Made by a program: the position numbers and the translations under genes. A stretch of DNA of 64,000 bases, from positions 1,999,501 to 2,063,500 of the forward strand of contig NZ_CP036269.1 of the NCBI RefSeq assembly GCF_007744675.1, given 5' to 3'. Positions 53,015-60,701 of this stretch are shown piece after piece; within the stretch, counting starts at the first letter, position 1; the number at the start of each line of letters is the position of its first letter. Source of the DNA: Gimesia alba. GTDB taxonomy: Bacteria > Planctomycetota > Planctomycetia > Planctomycetales > Planctomycetaceae. Under the pieces are notes generated by a model. That model was not told where the DNA came from. It did not search any database and was given only the letters and a program-made list of their open reading frames with translations.

Positions 53015-53093
53015 GTGAGCGGAATGGCGCTAGCCACCGTTTTTGAAGCAGCGACCCTGAGCCCAAAACGGCGGCTAGCGCCGACCCGCTCAC
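53015..53093. repeat. 79-bp near-perfect palindromic repeat unit
   Basis: Nested arms pair across a roughly 20-base loop: GTGAGCGG (53015-53022) with CCGCTCAC (53086-53093), GGCGCTAGCC (53026-53035) with GGCTAGCGCC (53073-53082), and CCGTTTT (53037-53043) with AAAACGG (53065-53071). It lies 100 bases after the FAD gene. The stem is long and GC-rich with no U-tract, so it looks more like a dispersed REP-type element than a standard terminator. I found no second copy in this window. Confidence 0.7.
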
Positions 53094-53164
53094 AATAGGA
53101 ATGCTTACAATGAAGACTTTTCGATCATGGATGGCACACGGGAGTTGTTTTCTGGAAGGGTTAC

Positions 53165-54037
53165 ATGATGATTTCAGATCATTCAATTCACAAACTGGTG
53201 TGCGTGTTGGCGTTCGTGGGACTGTTGTTTGATTTCGGTTTGGCCGACGCGGCAGATCTGGAAACAAAGAGCCTCTTTCCGCGGATTGAAGCAATTTCAT
53301 TTGATAGCACTCATTTGAAGAAACAAAAACGGGCGGTCATCGTGTTGCCAGACCACTGGCAGTCAATCAAGCCAGCAGAGCGGCGCACGCTGGTGATCTT
53401 ACATGGTCGCGGGCGGCACGAGTTGACGTTGATTGATGACAAAACGATTCGGCAACAGTTGCTGGATTCCGGACTGTTTGTGATTCTGCCGGACGGCGAT
53501 GATGGCTGGTATATCAATTCGCCCGTACGCAAACAGGACGTGTATGAATCGTATCTGGAAGAAGTCCTCGATGTCGTCTCGCAGCAATATCAGTTGCCGC
53601 ACAATCGGAAACGCTGGGCGATTGCCGGCTGGTCGATGGGCGGATTTGGTTGTGTGAACTTTGCCGAACGACATCCCGAACAGTTTGCCGCCGTCAGTTC
53701 GATCATCGGACTGCTTGATTTTCCCCGCTCGGGTTTGCCGAAAGGGCAGTCGTATAAAGTGCCCGTGGAGCGATTTGGTTCTGATGAAACGGTCTGGAAG
53801 GAGTTCAATCCACTTCATCGTGCGGAAAAGCTGAAGGGGATGTCGGTACTCATCATCACCGCCGACGCCGCCTTTGACCGCACGATGAACGAGCGTTTTC
53901 GCGATCGGCTGAGCGAACTCAAGCAGCCACACCAATACATTGAGCTCAAAGGGGGGCACACGTTTCCGGTGGTCAGGGAAGCGATTCCGTATGTGCTGGA
54001 GTTTACGAAACGGGAATTGTCTGCCGATCATAAATGA
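53165..54037 (+). CDS. Secreted esterase, alpha/beta hydrolase (esterase-D/depolymerase-like)
   Basis: 290 residues; GGAAGGG precedes the ATG. Signal peptide ends near GLADAAD (about residue 37). Oxyanion region LVILHGRGRHE, nucleophile IAGWSMGGFGCVNFAERHP near residue 160, Asp in ITADAAFDRTMN and His in KGGHTFPV near 260 form a canonical triad as in esterase D/PHB-depolymerase-like enzymes. Probably deacylates a carbohydrate or a short ester outside the cytoplasm. No close operon partner; the palindrome upstream separates it from the FAD gene. Confidence 0.82.
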   Translation: MMISDHSIHKLVCVLAFVGLLFDFGLADAADLETKSLFPRIEAISFDSTHLKKQKRAVIVLPDHWQSIKPAERRTLVILHGRGRHELTLIDDKTIRQQLLDSGLFVILPDGDDGWYINSPVRKQDVYESYLEEVLDVVSQQYQLPHNRKRWAIAGWSMGGFGCVNFAERHPEQFAAVSSIIGLLDFPRSGLPKGQSYKVPVERFGSDETVWKEFNPLHRAEKLKGMSVLIITADAAFDRTMNERFRDRLSELKQPHQYIELKGGHTFPVVREAIPYVLEFTKRELSADHK

Positions 54038-54378
54038 CTTCTTGATTCATCGAGATCATCGGGTGGTACCGGATGCAATCCGGTATTGCCGCAGTCAACA
54101 GGAAGTGGAGGTGTTTACGATGTGTGGAGAGTGGCTGTGCCTCATACTGTCTGATTCAGAATGGTTGGCAGCACTGCTGTGCATTGTCTGATTGAGCAGC
54201 GACCTCCTGCTCGCTGCGCTCGGCCCGAATTGCATTCGGGCTTACCCGCTACGAGTGGTTTTCAGAAAGGGCGTGTCTTTGCTATTGCGTTCTATTATAA
54301 TAGCACAAGATACTCGTCTTTTACTGATTACAGGTCGTCAGACTATGCTCGATCATATCGTTCTCCTTGAGGTGATTG
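54038..54378. other. Intergenic region containing repeat copy A
   Basis: 341 bases between the esterase and the LRR gene. More than half is the 187-bp REP-like element. The rest (54248-54378) is an AT-rich leader of the LRR gene with GAGGTGA just before its ATG. Confidence 0.55.
54061..54247. repeat. REP-like 187-bp repeat, copy A
   Basis: Starts GGGTGGTA then hairpin CCGGATGCAATCCGG (54069-54083), and ends with hairpin CCCGAATTGCATTCGGG (54224-54240) then CTTACCC. Read inward, both ends are GGGT-n-GGTA-like tetranucleotide plus a 6-7 bp stem with a GCA or TGC loop, i.e. an inverted REP pair. Copy B at 58023 has the same length and ends. The ends are best conserved and the centre diverges. 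Confidence 0.8.
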
Positions 54379-55482
54379 ATGAAAAAGCCAATCAAGAATA
54401 AATATGTTGTGGGGCAGGAATACTATGATGTGGAGACTTGGAATGCTTCCTTCGAGGTGAAAAAGTATATTTACGAAGGGGTAGTGGCTTCAGACTGCTC
54501 TACTGCGAAATGCGAAAAACTGCTGCATCAATTTCGACCGGCCGAGTATCCCGACGCCGAATCGGTACCCGATGAGCTTTGGATTCACTATTGGGTGAAG
54601 GATATCCTGGATGGGCCTTTAACGAACCTGGAGCGGCGCAAAGCGGTCATGTCCCAACAGGCAATTGATGAAAAAAGCAAACATCTGCCCGTTGTAACGG
54701 AGCTGGATGATTTGCATGTCAGCACCGAAATTACTCCCAGTGGTTCACTGGAATATTGCGAATTGGATCACAGAGGGGACCTGGAAGCGGCCTTGAATCG
54801 CCAGGATCCGATCTGTTTATTATTTAAGTATGAACCGACGATCGAAGATCTGGAGTTGGTTGCTCAGTTTTCTCAGAATCTGGGAATCTATTTTGGTTAC
54901 AACGCGGCGCCGAAGTTTGTGGAAACTCTGGAGCCGTTGTCAGAGAAAGAAAATTTGAAGTCACTTTGTATATCGCAGTTCCCTCGCCCGGAAAGTACTT
55001 TCCTGGAGATGCTGGAAACGTTTTCGGGTTTGCAAGTTCTCAATCTGTTCTATTCCAGGATCTCTGATCAGATTGGGGGCTGTCTGATTGAACTGGATGA
55101 TCTACACTTTCTGGATCTGACCTATACGAAAATTACGGACTGGGTGCAGTATGATCTTGCAGGTCTTTCCAAAATGGACAGACTCACTCTGGATCAAACA
55201 CGGATCACGGATGATTTCTTTCGGATGGAAGATCTCTGGCCACAATTGGACTCTTTGAGTCTGAAGGGAACCCGACTCACGGATCAGGGGGTGACTTTGC
55301 TGAGGCAGTTTACTACTTTGCAAGACTTAAGTTTGGACGGGACGGACATTACGGATGCGGCGATACCGTACCTGACTCAGATGAAGAATCTAAAAAACCT
55401 GTCTGTCGAAAAAACCGCGATCACGATCCGGGGCGCTCGCGAACTGATTGAATCGATGGAAAACTCCTGGGTCCGGTGTTGA
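54379..55482 (+). CDS. Leucine-rich-repeat protein, cytoplasmic, unknown function
   Basis: 367 residues from the ATG at 54379 (GAGGTGA upstream). The first 140 residues are acidic and of unknown fold. The C-terminal half carries about six bacterial LRR units of the type DLHFLDLTYTKITD, MDRLTLDQTRITD, LDSLSLKGTRLTDQG, LQDLSLDGTDITDAA and LKNLSVEKTAITIRG, each with LxxLxLxxTxI/LTD spacing. No signal peptide or membrane segment. It is flanked by the REP-like element on the left and the SGNH gene on the right. Possible role in protein-protein recognition; nothing more can be said. Confidence 0.8.
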   Translation: MKKPIKNKYVVGQEYYDVETWNASFEVKKYIYEGVVASDCSTAKCEKLLHQFRPAEYPDAESVPDELWIHYWVKDILDGPLTNLERRKAVMSQQAIDEKSKHLPVVTELDDLHVSTEITPSGSLEYCELDHRGDLEAALNRQDPICLLFKYEPTIEDLELVAQFSQNLGIYFGYNAAPKFVETLEPLSEKENLKSLCISQFPRPESTFLEMLETFSGLQVLNLFYSRISDQIGGCLIELDDLHFLDLTYTKITDWVQYDLAGLSKMDRLTLDQTRITDDFFRMEDLWPQLDSLSLKGTRLTDQGVTLLRQFTTLQDLSLDGTDITDAAIPYLTQMKNLKNLSVEKTAITIRGARELIESMENSWVRC

Positions 55483-55628
55483 AGAACAAGTCTCATAAAA
55501 AACTTCCTCTTCATTTTTCACTTATTCTGCACAACTGATTTTGAGTTCGAAACCGAGATTGGTGTAAGATAGGAGAAGTATACCTGATTCTCTCTTTTGA
55601 ATTTGAGCCTCCGACCTGATTTCTGCTT

Positions 55629-57944
55629 GTGAGCCCCGCCGTGAAAAAAATCGTTCCCTTGTTCCTGTTTGTTGTTCTCTGTTCCCTGTTGTCTGCTGTC
55701 GTTGCTGAGGAAATGCCGCGGGAGCAGAATCTGTTGCAGAATCCGGAATTTCGATTGCGGAAAACGGCTGTAGCGGAGTCCGGCCGATCGATTCTCTGCT
55801 GGAATACGGATCACTATGGTGATGTGAGTGCGGGAGCGGAAAATGAGAAACTGAAAATTAAACCGTCGACGAAAGCGGTTGCGATTGAGCCGGGCAAGCG
55901 GTTCTGGCAGTTTGCGACGCTACCTGAACTGAAGTTGGCGGCCGGCGATGTCGTCAGTCTGTCGGTCAACGGGTATCAGGAAACCAGTGGCGCACTCAAA
56001 GCACGGCTCTGTCTGATGCTGGTTGAAAGTGCCGACGGTGAGTGGTCACCGGCGGACTTTGGTCTGTCAGACAAACGGACGTTTGCGAAACATGGGCGAG
56101 GCGAATTGATTCGGGCACCGCAGCTGGAAACATCATCGGAGCAGGCAGGGCAGGAATTTATACTGCAATTTTCCGGTCTCAAAGTTGATCCACGGTTTGA
56201 ACATCAACGCGCGTCGAATGCAGCGTTTCGGAATGTGGTGGGAGTGCTGGTCGAATTTGTGAATGACTCCGACAAACGAGTCTGGATTCATTCGCCCACG
56301 CTGATCAAAGGGGACAAGGCAGTAACGGAAACGGTTTCCTCGCGTGCCCTGCCGGACCTGTATCGACGGATTCCGCGGACGATGGAGAAACTGACCAGCG
56401 GAAAGCCGGTAACAATTCTAACACTCGGTTCCAGTATCGATCGCGGCAGTGCGAACCCGCGACTCTATTTTTATGACGAAGACCCCACCAGCCCGGACTT
56501 TAAAGAGCCTTTGACCGACGCGCGGCCACGAAAGCCGGCAGCTTTGAAACAGCTGCTGTTCGAACGCATGCAGCGGCCCGATCTGCAGGATTACGTCGGC
56601 TGGTCGCAACACTATTTCATGTATACCGGACGCATGCGGCGGGAGTTGCTGCGGAAGTTCAATTATCCGGTCGAGAAGATTCTGCTCAACGTGATGGCCT
56701 GCGATGGTTCGTCGATTGGCGAATCTCACAGCGGCTTTCTTGAATATGCGTCGCTGGAACAGTCGCCCGATCCTGGTAATAACGGTCATCCCGCCGGCAA
56801 GACGTGGCAGGAACTGTATCCAGCATTGTTTGAAAACGGAAAGAAGCCGGGACCGGATCTGGTGATCTTCGGGCACGGGCATAACGAGCATATTGACCGT
56901 CCCGATGAAATCGCCGCCTATGAAGGAGCCGTCCGCTGGTTTCAGCGGCACTATCCCGGCGTGGAATTTGTTTCGTGCATGTGGATTCGTGATAAAGGGC
57001 AGCCGAATTCAATGACCGAACCGATGCAGCAACTCTGCGCGCATTACGGAATTCCCTTTGTCGATCTGGGGCAGTTGTTGACGGATCTGAAGACAACCTG
57101 CAATCAGTACGCGCTGGCCCCCGATGGTGGGCACCCGGGAGCCGCCAGTCATTATCTGTGGTTCAAACAGTTGGAGCAGATCTTCGAAATGCCTGAGAAT
57201 CCACAGCCGGGAATCCCGCAACGACAGTTGCCCGCGCGGATGAATGATTATGCTGCGAACTGGGAAGGAGAAATGACCCGCTTCGACGTTGACAGTCCGC
57301 GGATTGTGGACGGACGGATGATGATTCTGGAAGAGGCGGCTTTCAATCTCTGGGCAGATAACAAACGGGAAATGATGCAGTTACAGATCGATGGTCAGCC
57401 GGCACAACATGCGGGACATGGGCGAAGCAGTTTCACACGTCCCAATCCACGGAATTCCACATTCGTGCATGGGCGGCTGTCGCGCGGGGATCGTCACATT
57501 ATTGAAATTCCCAACACGAGCGCGCGGCTCACGACGGTCGATTGTAAAGTGGGATTGAACCGCCGGTTCTATGGCGTTGACGCGAAAGGCTGGCGTGGGA
57601 CGTCTGCCGTGAAGACTTTCAAGTCGATGTGGGGCACTCCCTATGGAGAGCAGGCGTTTTACCTGACGCCGGGCGAAGCGATTGAAATTGAAGTCGAGGC
57701 GACCGATGTGTCAATCGCCTGGCTGGATCGTGTTGAAGGGGGCACGCTGGTGACTGAAGTCGACGGGAAAACGGTCTGGTCACAACCGACCAGCGAACCG
57801 TTTATGGATTCACAGGGACGGAAACATTTCATCGAGAACCGCCGCGGCGTAACGGGGCTACCGTTTGGTAAATATCGGATCAAATTGCAGGCACAGGAAA
57901 AACCGGTTTGGGTGCTGGGTGTGTTTGGTTATGACGAGCGGTAG
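55629..57944 (+). CDS. Large secreted SGNH/GDSL-type hydrolase
   Basis: 771 residues from a GTG at 55629. Another GTG four codons on gives an equally good signal peptide, and neither has a strong ribosome site. The signal ends near VVAEE. A beta-rich N-terminal domain (about 30-240) is followed by an SGNH core: block I TILTLGSSIDRGS (Ser near 267, GSS replacing GDS), block III FGHGHNEH near 412, and block V PDGGHPGAASH near 497 with Asp and His. A C-terminal beta domain (about 550-771) could bind carbohydrate. SGNH enzymes remove acyl groups, so deacetylation of a polysaccharide is likely (inference). It lies between the LRR gene and repeat copy B. Confidence 0.82.
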   Translation: MSPAVKKIVPLFLFVVLCSLLSAVVAEEMPREQNLLQNPEFRLRKTAVAESGRSILCWNTDHYGDVSAGAENEKLKIKPSTKAVAIEPGKRFWQFATLPELKLAAGDVVSLSVNGYQETSGALKARLCLMLVESADGEWSPADFGLSDKRTFAKHGRGELIRAPQLETSSEQAGQEFILQFSGLKVDPRFEHQRASNAAFRNVVGVLVEFVNDSDKRVWIHSPTLIKGDKAVTETVSSRALPDLYRRIPRTMEKLTSGKPVTILTLGSSIDRGSANPRLYFYDEDPTSPDFKEPLTDARPRKPAALKQLLFERMQRPDLQDYVGWSQHYFMYTGRMRRELLRKFNYPVEKILLNVMACDGSSIGESHSGFLEYASLEQSPDPGNNGHPAGKTWQELYPALFENGKKPGPDLVIFGHGHNEHIDRPDEIAAYEGAVRWFQRHYPGVEFVSCMWIRDKGQPNSMTEPMQQLCAHYGIPFVDLGQLLTDLKTTCNQYALAPDGGHPGAASHYLWFKQLEQIFEMPENPQPGIPQRQLPARMNDYAANWEGEMTRFDVDSPRIVDGRMMILEEAAFNLWADNKREMMQLQIDGQPAQHAGHGRSSFTRPNPRNSTFVHGRLSRGDRHIIEIPNTSARLTTVDCKVGLNRRFYGVDAKGWRGTSAVKTFKSMWGTPYGEQAFYLTPGEAIEIEVEATDVSIAWLDRVEGGTLVTEVDGKTVWSQPTSEPFMDSQGRKHFIENRRGVTGLPFGKYRIKLQAQEKPVWVLGVFGYDER

Positions 57945-58403
57945 GCGGACTGCGAAAGACTCGAAATGATTTCTACCACGAAAAGCACGAACATTTTCTG
58001 GCAGGAGTGCTGGACAGAAAAAGGGTGGTACCGGATGCAATCCGGTATTGCCGCAGGCAACAGGAGGTGGCTGGGTAAACGGTGCTTTGTGAGCCAGTAT
58101 GCCTTTTGATGACTGATTCAATCCGATTGGTGGCTCTGCTGTGAATTGTCTGCTTGAGCTGTGACCTCCTGCTCGCTTCGCTCGGCCCGAATTGCATTCG
58201 GGCTTACCCTTACCTGACGGATAAGTTGTTTGTATATATTGTGATGCGTCAATGTGAGTCTAATTCAATCCTGTTCTTTTTCGGCTGGAAATTATCTTTT
58301 TCAAAAATTCTGCGTTAGATTAGAGCCAGTTGATCTAAATAACTGATACGGAGCGTTGTTTTGATTGGATGTCGCCTTCACTTGCGCAGGAGAGGTTTCC
58401 GTT
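57945..58403. other. Intergenic region with repeat copy B and sigma-gene leader
   Basis: 459 bases. 58023-58209 is the second REP-like element. 58210-58403 is an AT-rich leader of the ECF sigma gene with a short TTAGAT/ATCTAA inverted pair near 58320. No gene. Confidence 0.55.
58023..58209. repeat. REP-like 187-bp repeat, copy B
   Basis: Same orientation, length and ends as copy A: GGGTGGTA, hairpin CCGGATGCAATCCGG (58031-58045), and terminal hairpin CCCGAATTGCATTCGGG (58186-58202) followed by CTTACCC. Also shared with copy A are ATTGCCGCAG, GACCTCCTGCTCGCT and GCTCGGCCCG. Roughly half of the middle differs. Confidence 0.8.
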
Positions 58404-58934
58404 TTGTCGAATCGTGATCTCGATGAAGAGTATGTGGCGTTGATTGCCGGGAGCCAGCCTGTGTTGCGCGGGATTTTGGTCGCACTGATTCGTCGGGGAG
58501 CGGATGTGGATGATGTGCTGCAGGAAACGAATACCGTTCTGTGGCGGAAGCGGAACGAGTATGACTGGGATCGCAATTTCCTTCCCTGGGCGTGCCGGAT
58601 TGCTCAATTGCAGGCACTCGCGTTTTTCAAACGAGTCAAGAACGACGGTCAGGCGGTGTTTGACGAACAGACACTGGAACAGATCGCGACGGTGGCGACC
58701 GGTCGGGCGGTGGATGCAAAATCGCATGCAGCGGCACTTGAGTCCTGTATGGAAAAACTACCTCCCGAACATCGGCAACTGGTGGAGAGCCGGTATTGTG
58801 ATGCGATGCCTGTAAACCAGATCGCATCCGAAGCAGGGAGAACAGCCGACGCGGTTTCGATGACCTTATACCGCATTCGGAAAACGCTCATGGAGTGTAT
58901 CCAAAAGACAGTGGCCCAGGAGGCACGATTATGA
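58404..58934 (+). CDS. ECF-type RNA polymerase sigma factor
   Basis: 176 residues from the TTG at 58404, preferred because AGGAGAGG lies 8-9 bases upstream. The frame also opens from a TTG at 58365 that lacks one. Region 2 is seen in DVDDVLQETNTVLWRKRNEYD (sigma2.2/2.3), and region 4 in LPPEHRQLVESRYCDAMPVNQIASEAGRTADAVSMTLYRIRKTL. The sequence is of the planctomycete ECF type. Its stop TGA overlaps the ATG of the FecR-like protein, so the two are co-translated. It would direct transcription of the polysaccharide-module genes when released by its partner. Confidence 0.9.
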   Translation: MSNRDLDEEYVALIAGSQPVLRGILVALIRRGADVDDVLQETNTVLWRKRNEYDWDRNFLPWACRIAQLQALAFFKRVKNDGQAVFDEQTLEQIATVATGRAVDAKSHAAALESCMEKLPPEHRQLVESRYCDAMPVNQIASEAGRTADAVSMTLYRIRKTLMECIQKTVAQEARL

Positions 58935-60670
58935 ACCCCGAACTTGAAGCGGTTCGCAAAGAGCTGGCGGCACTCACCAGCCGTATGCTTGAAAACAGAA
59001 TGACAACAGACGAAGACGCACGGCTTACGGAGATTCTCAATGTCCATCCCGAATTGATTGAAGAATATGCGAACCAGATTCATCTGGATTCTCTGCTTAC
59101 GTCGAACCTGTATGCTGCGATACCGGAAGAGTTCAGTCTGGAAGCACTCGTGGTGCAGGAAACGGACGAAAACATTTCCATCAATGTGGATGTGGCTACG
59201 ACAGTCGAGCCCGTATCACGAAGCCGGAATAGCTGGTTGTCCTGGATCGCGACTGCCGTGGTGCTGTTACTGGCGGGGGGATTATTCTGGTTCAATCAAG
59301 CCGAGCAACAGAAAACAGCGGAGCAGCCAAATGCAGTTGTGCCCGGCTATGCAGGAATGTTACTCGATACTGAAGATGCGGTCTGGGAAGACCGCGACGC
59401 GGAAGAGATTCCGTACGGCACCAAATTCCCTACGGGAGAATCACTGCGGTTGAAATCGGGTATCGCGCGGATTCGGTTTGATAGCGGCGCCGGCGTCATG
59501 CTGGAAGGACCGGCCCAGATTGAACTCCGTTCGCCACTGAATGCCGTGCTGCACTATGGCACGCTGTCCGCCTATGTGCCTGAAGAAGCGCAGGGCTTTA
59601 CCGTGGATACGAATAAAATCCGGATTGTGGATCAGGGAACCCGCTTCGGCGCGGTAGTAGATGCATCGGGCGAAGCGGAAGTGCATGTGTTTGAAGGTGA
59701 AGTCGGAGTGAAGCCGGTAGCGGCCGAGAATCAGGTGATTGCCAGTCTGAAAGCAAGCCAGGCGCTGCGGTTCTCCAACGGGAATGTCAAAGGGGCGGAA
59801 ATCAGAGTAACGCCGGCCAGGTTTGCTGATGCACCGACGCCCGAGCAGCTTATCGCAGCGAAATCGGGAAGCTATCCGCCTCAGGAAACACTCGATTTTG
59901 AAAAGCTGGAGCCGATGAATCAGGTCTCTCTCATTAGAGAAAATTCAGCACTGCCGAAGGGGATCAGAGTGGGGGAAGATTTCGAATATCCGACTTCTTC
60001 TCTGTATCAACAGAGCGGAGGCGTGGGTTTCAGTCATGAAGGCTGGTGGACCGATCAGAACTTTACGCGATTGATGATTCCTGAAAAACAACTGCAGTGG
60101 AGAGACCTGGATGGCGGTCCGATGATCGTACATGCCCGCGGGCATCATCATGCTTACCCGTCGCTCGCACATCGAATTGCCCGCAAACTGGAAACGCCAC
60201 TCACCGACGATTTCTACTTCAGCATGCTGGTTCAATATCATGGCGTGGACGAAGACGATTTCTTTGGTCTCTGGTTCGATAGCTCGATGGGCGGCATGGG
60301 GTCTAGCCATGCCCGGGTTCCGAGTATCGGATTCAAAGAACGAAAATTCTTTGCCCGCTTCAACGTGAAACAGGAAGCCTTTTTTGAGCAACCGGTAGAC
60401 GATGAAACGTTTCTGCTGGTGGGGCATCTTTCCAAAAAGAACTCGAAATTCTTTAATCACCTGGAATTCTGGGTCAATCCGGTGGGAGAGCGCAGTGAGA
60501 CTCCCGATGTGGTTGTCAAACGGAATAAAGAGGCCAACCTGCTGAAATCGATCAACGCACTGGGAGTGCGGATCGGTCAGTACACCGAAGTCAGCGATTC
60601 GCTTTATCTGGATCGGCTGGTGATTGGTGATACTTTTGAATCGGTGACCCGACCCGCCGGGCAGAACTGA
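58931..60670 (+). CDS. FecR-like putative anti-sigma factor with C-terminal LamG-like domain
   Basis: 579 residues from the ATG at 58931. A cytoplasmic N-terminal part with a zinc-less anti-sigma-like helical region (about 1-95) is followed by one membrane helix (WLSWIATAVVLLLAGGLFWF, about 100-120). A FecR domain comes next, with LKSGIARIRFDSGAGVMLEGPAQIEL and RIVDQGTRFGAVVDASGEAEVHVFEGEV (about 145-290). The C-terminal 240 residues form a LamG/concanavalin-like domain also found at the N-terminus of the next protein. The membrane topology places FecR and LamG outside the cytoplasm, as expected for a ligand sensor regulating the ECF sigma factor. Anti-sigma function is inferred from FecR context. 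Confidence 0.85.
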   Translation: MNPELEAVRKELAALTSRMLENRMTTDEDARLTEILNVHPELIEEYANQIHLDSLLTSNLYAAIPEEFSLEALVVQETDENISINVDVATTVEPVSRSRNSWLSWIATAVVLLLAGGLFWFNQAEQQKTAEQPNAVVPGYAGMLLDTEDAVWEDRDAEEIPYGTKFPTGESLRLKSGIARIRFDSGAGVMLEGPAQIELRSPLNAVLHYGTLSAYVPEEAQGFTVDTNKIRIVDQGTRFGAVVDASGEAEVHVFEGEVGVKPVAAENQVIASLKASQALRFSNGNVKGAEIRVTPARFADAPTPEQLIAAKSGSYPPQETLDFEKLEPMNQVSLIRENSALPKGIRVGEDFEYPTSSLYQQSGGVGFSHEGWWTDQNFTRLMIPEKQLQWRDLDGGPMIVHARGHHHAYPSLAHRIARKLETPLTDDFYFSMLVQYHGVDEDDFFGLWFDSSMGGMGSSHARVPSIGFKERKFFARFNVKQEAFFEQPVDDETFLLVGHLSKKNSKFFNHLEFWVNPVGERSETPDVVVKRNKEANLLKSINALGVRIGQYTEVSDSLYLDRLVIGDTFESVTRPAGQN

Positions 60671-60701
60671 TTTTCTTATTATTTGAACTGAAAGACTTGT
60701 G

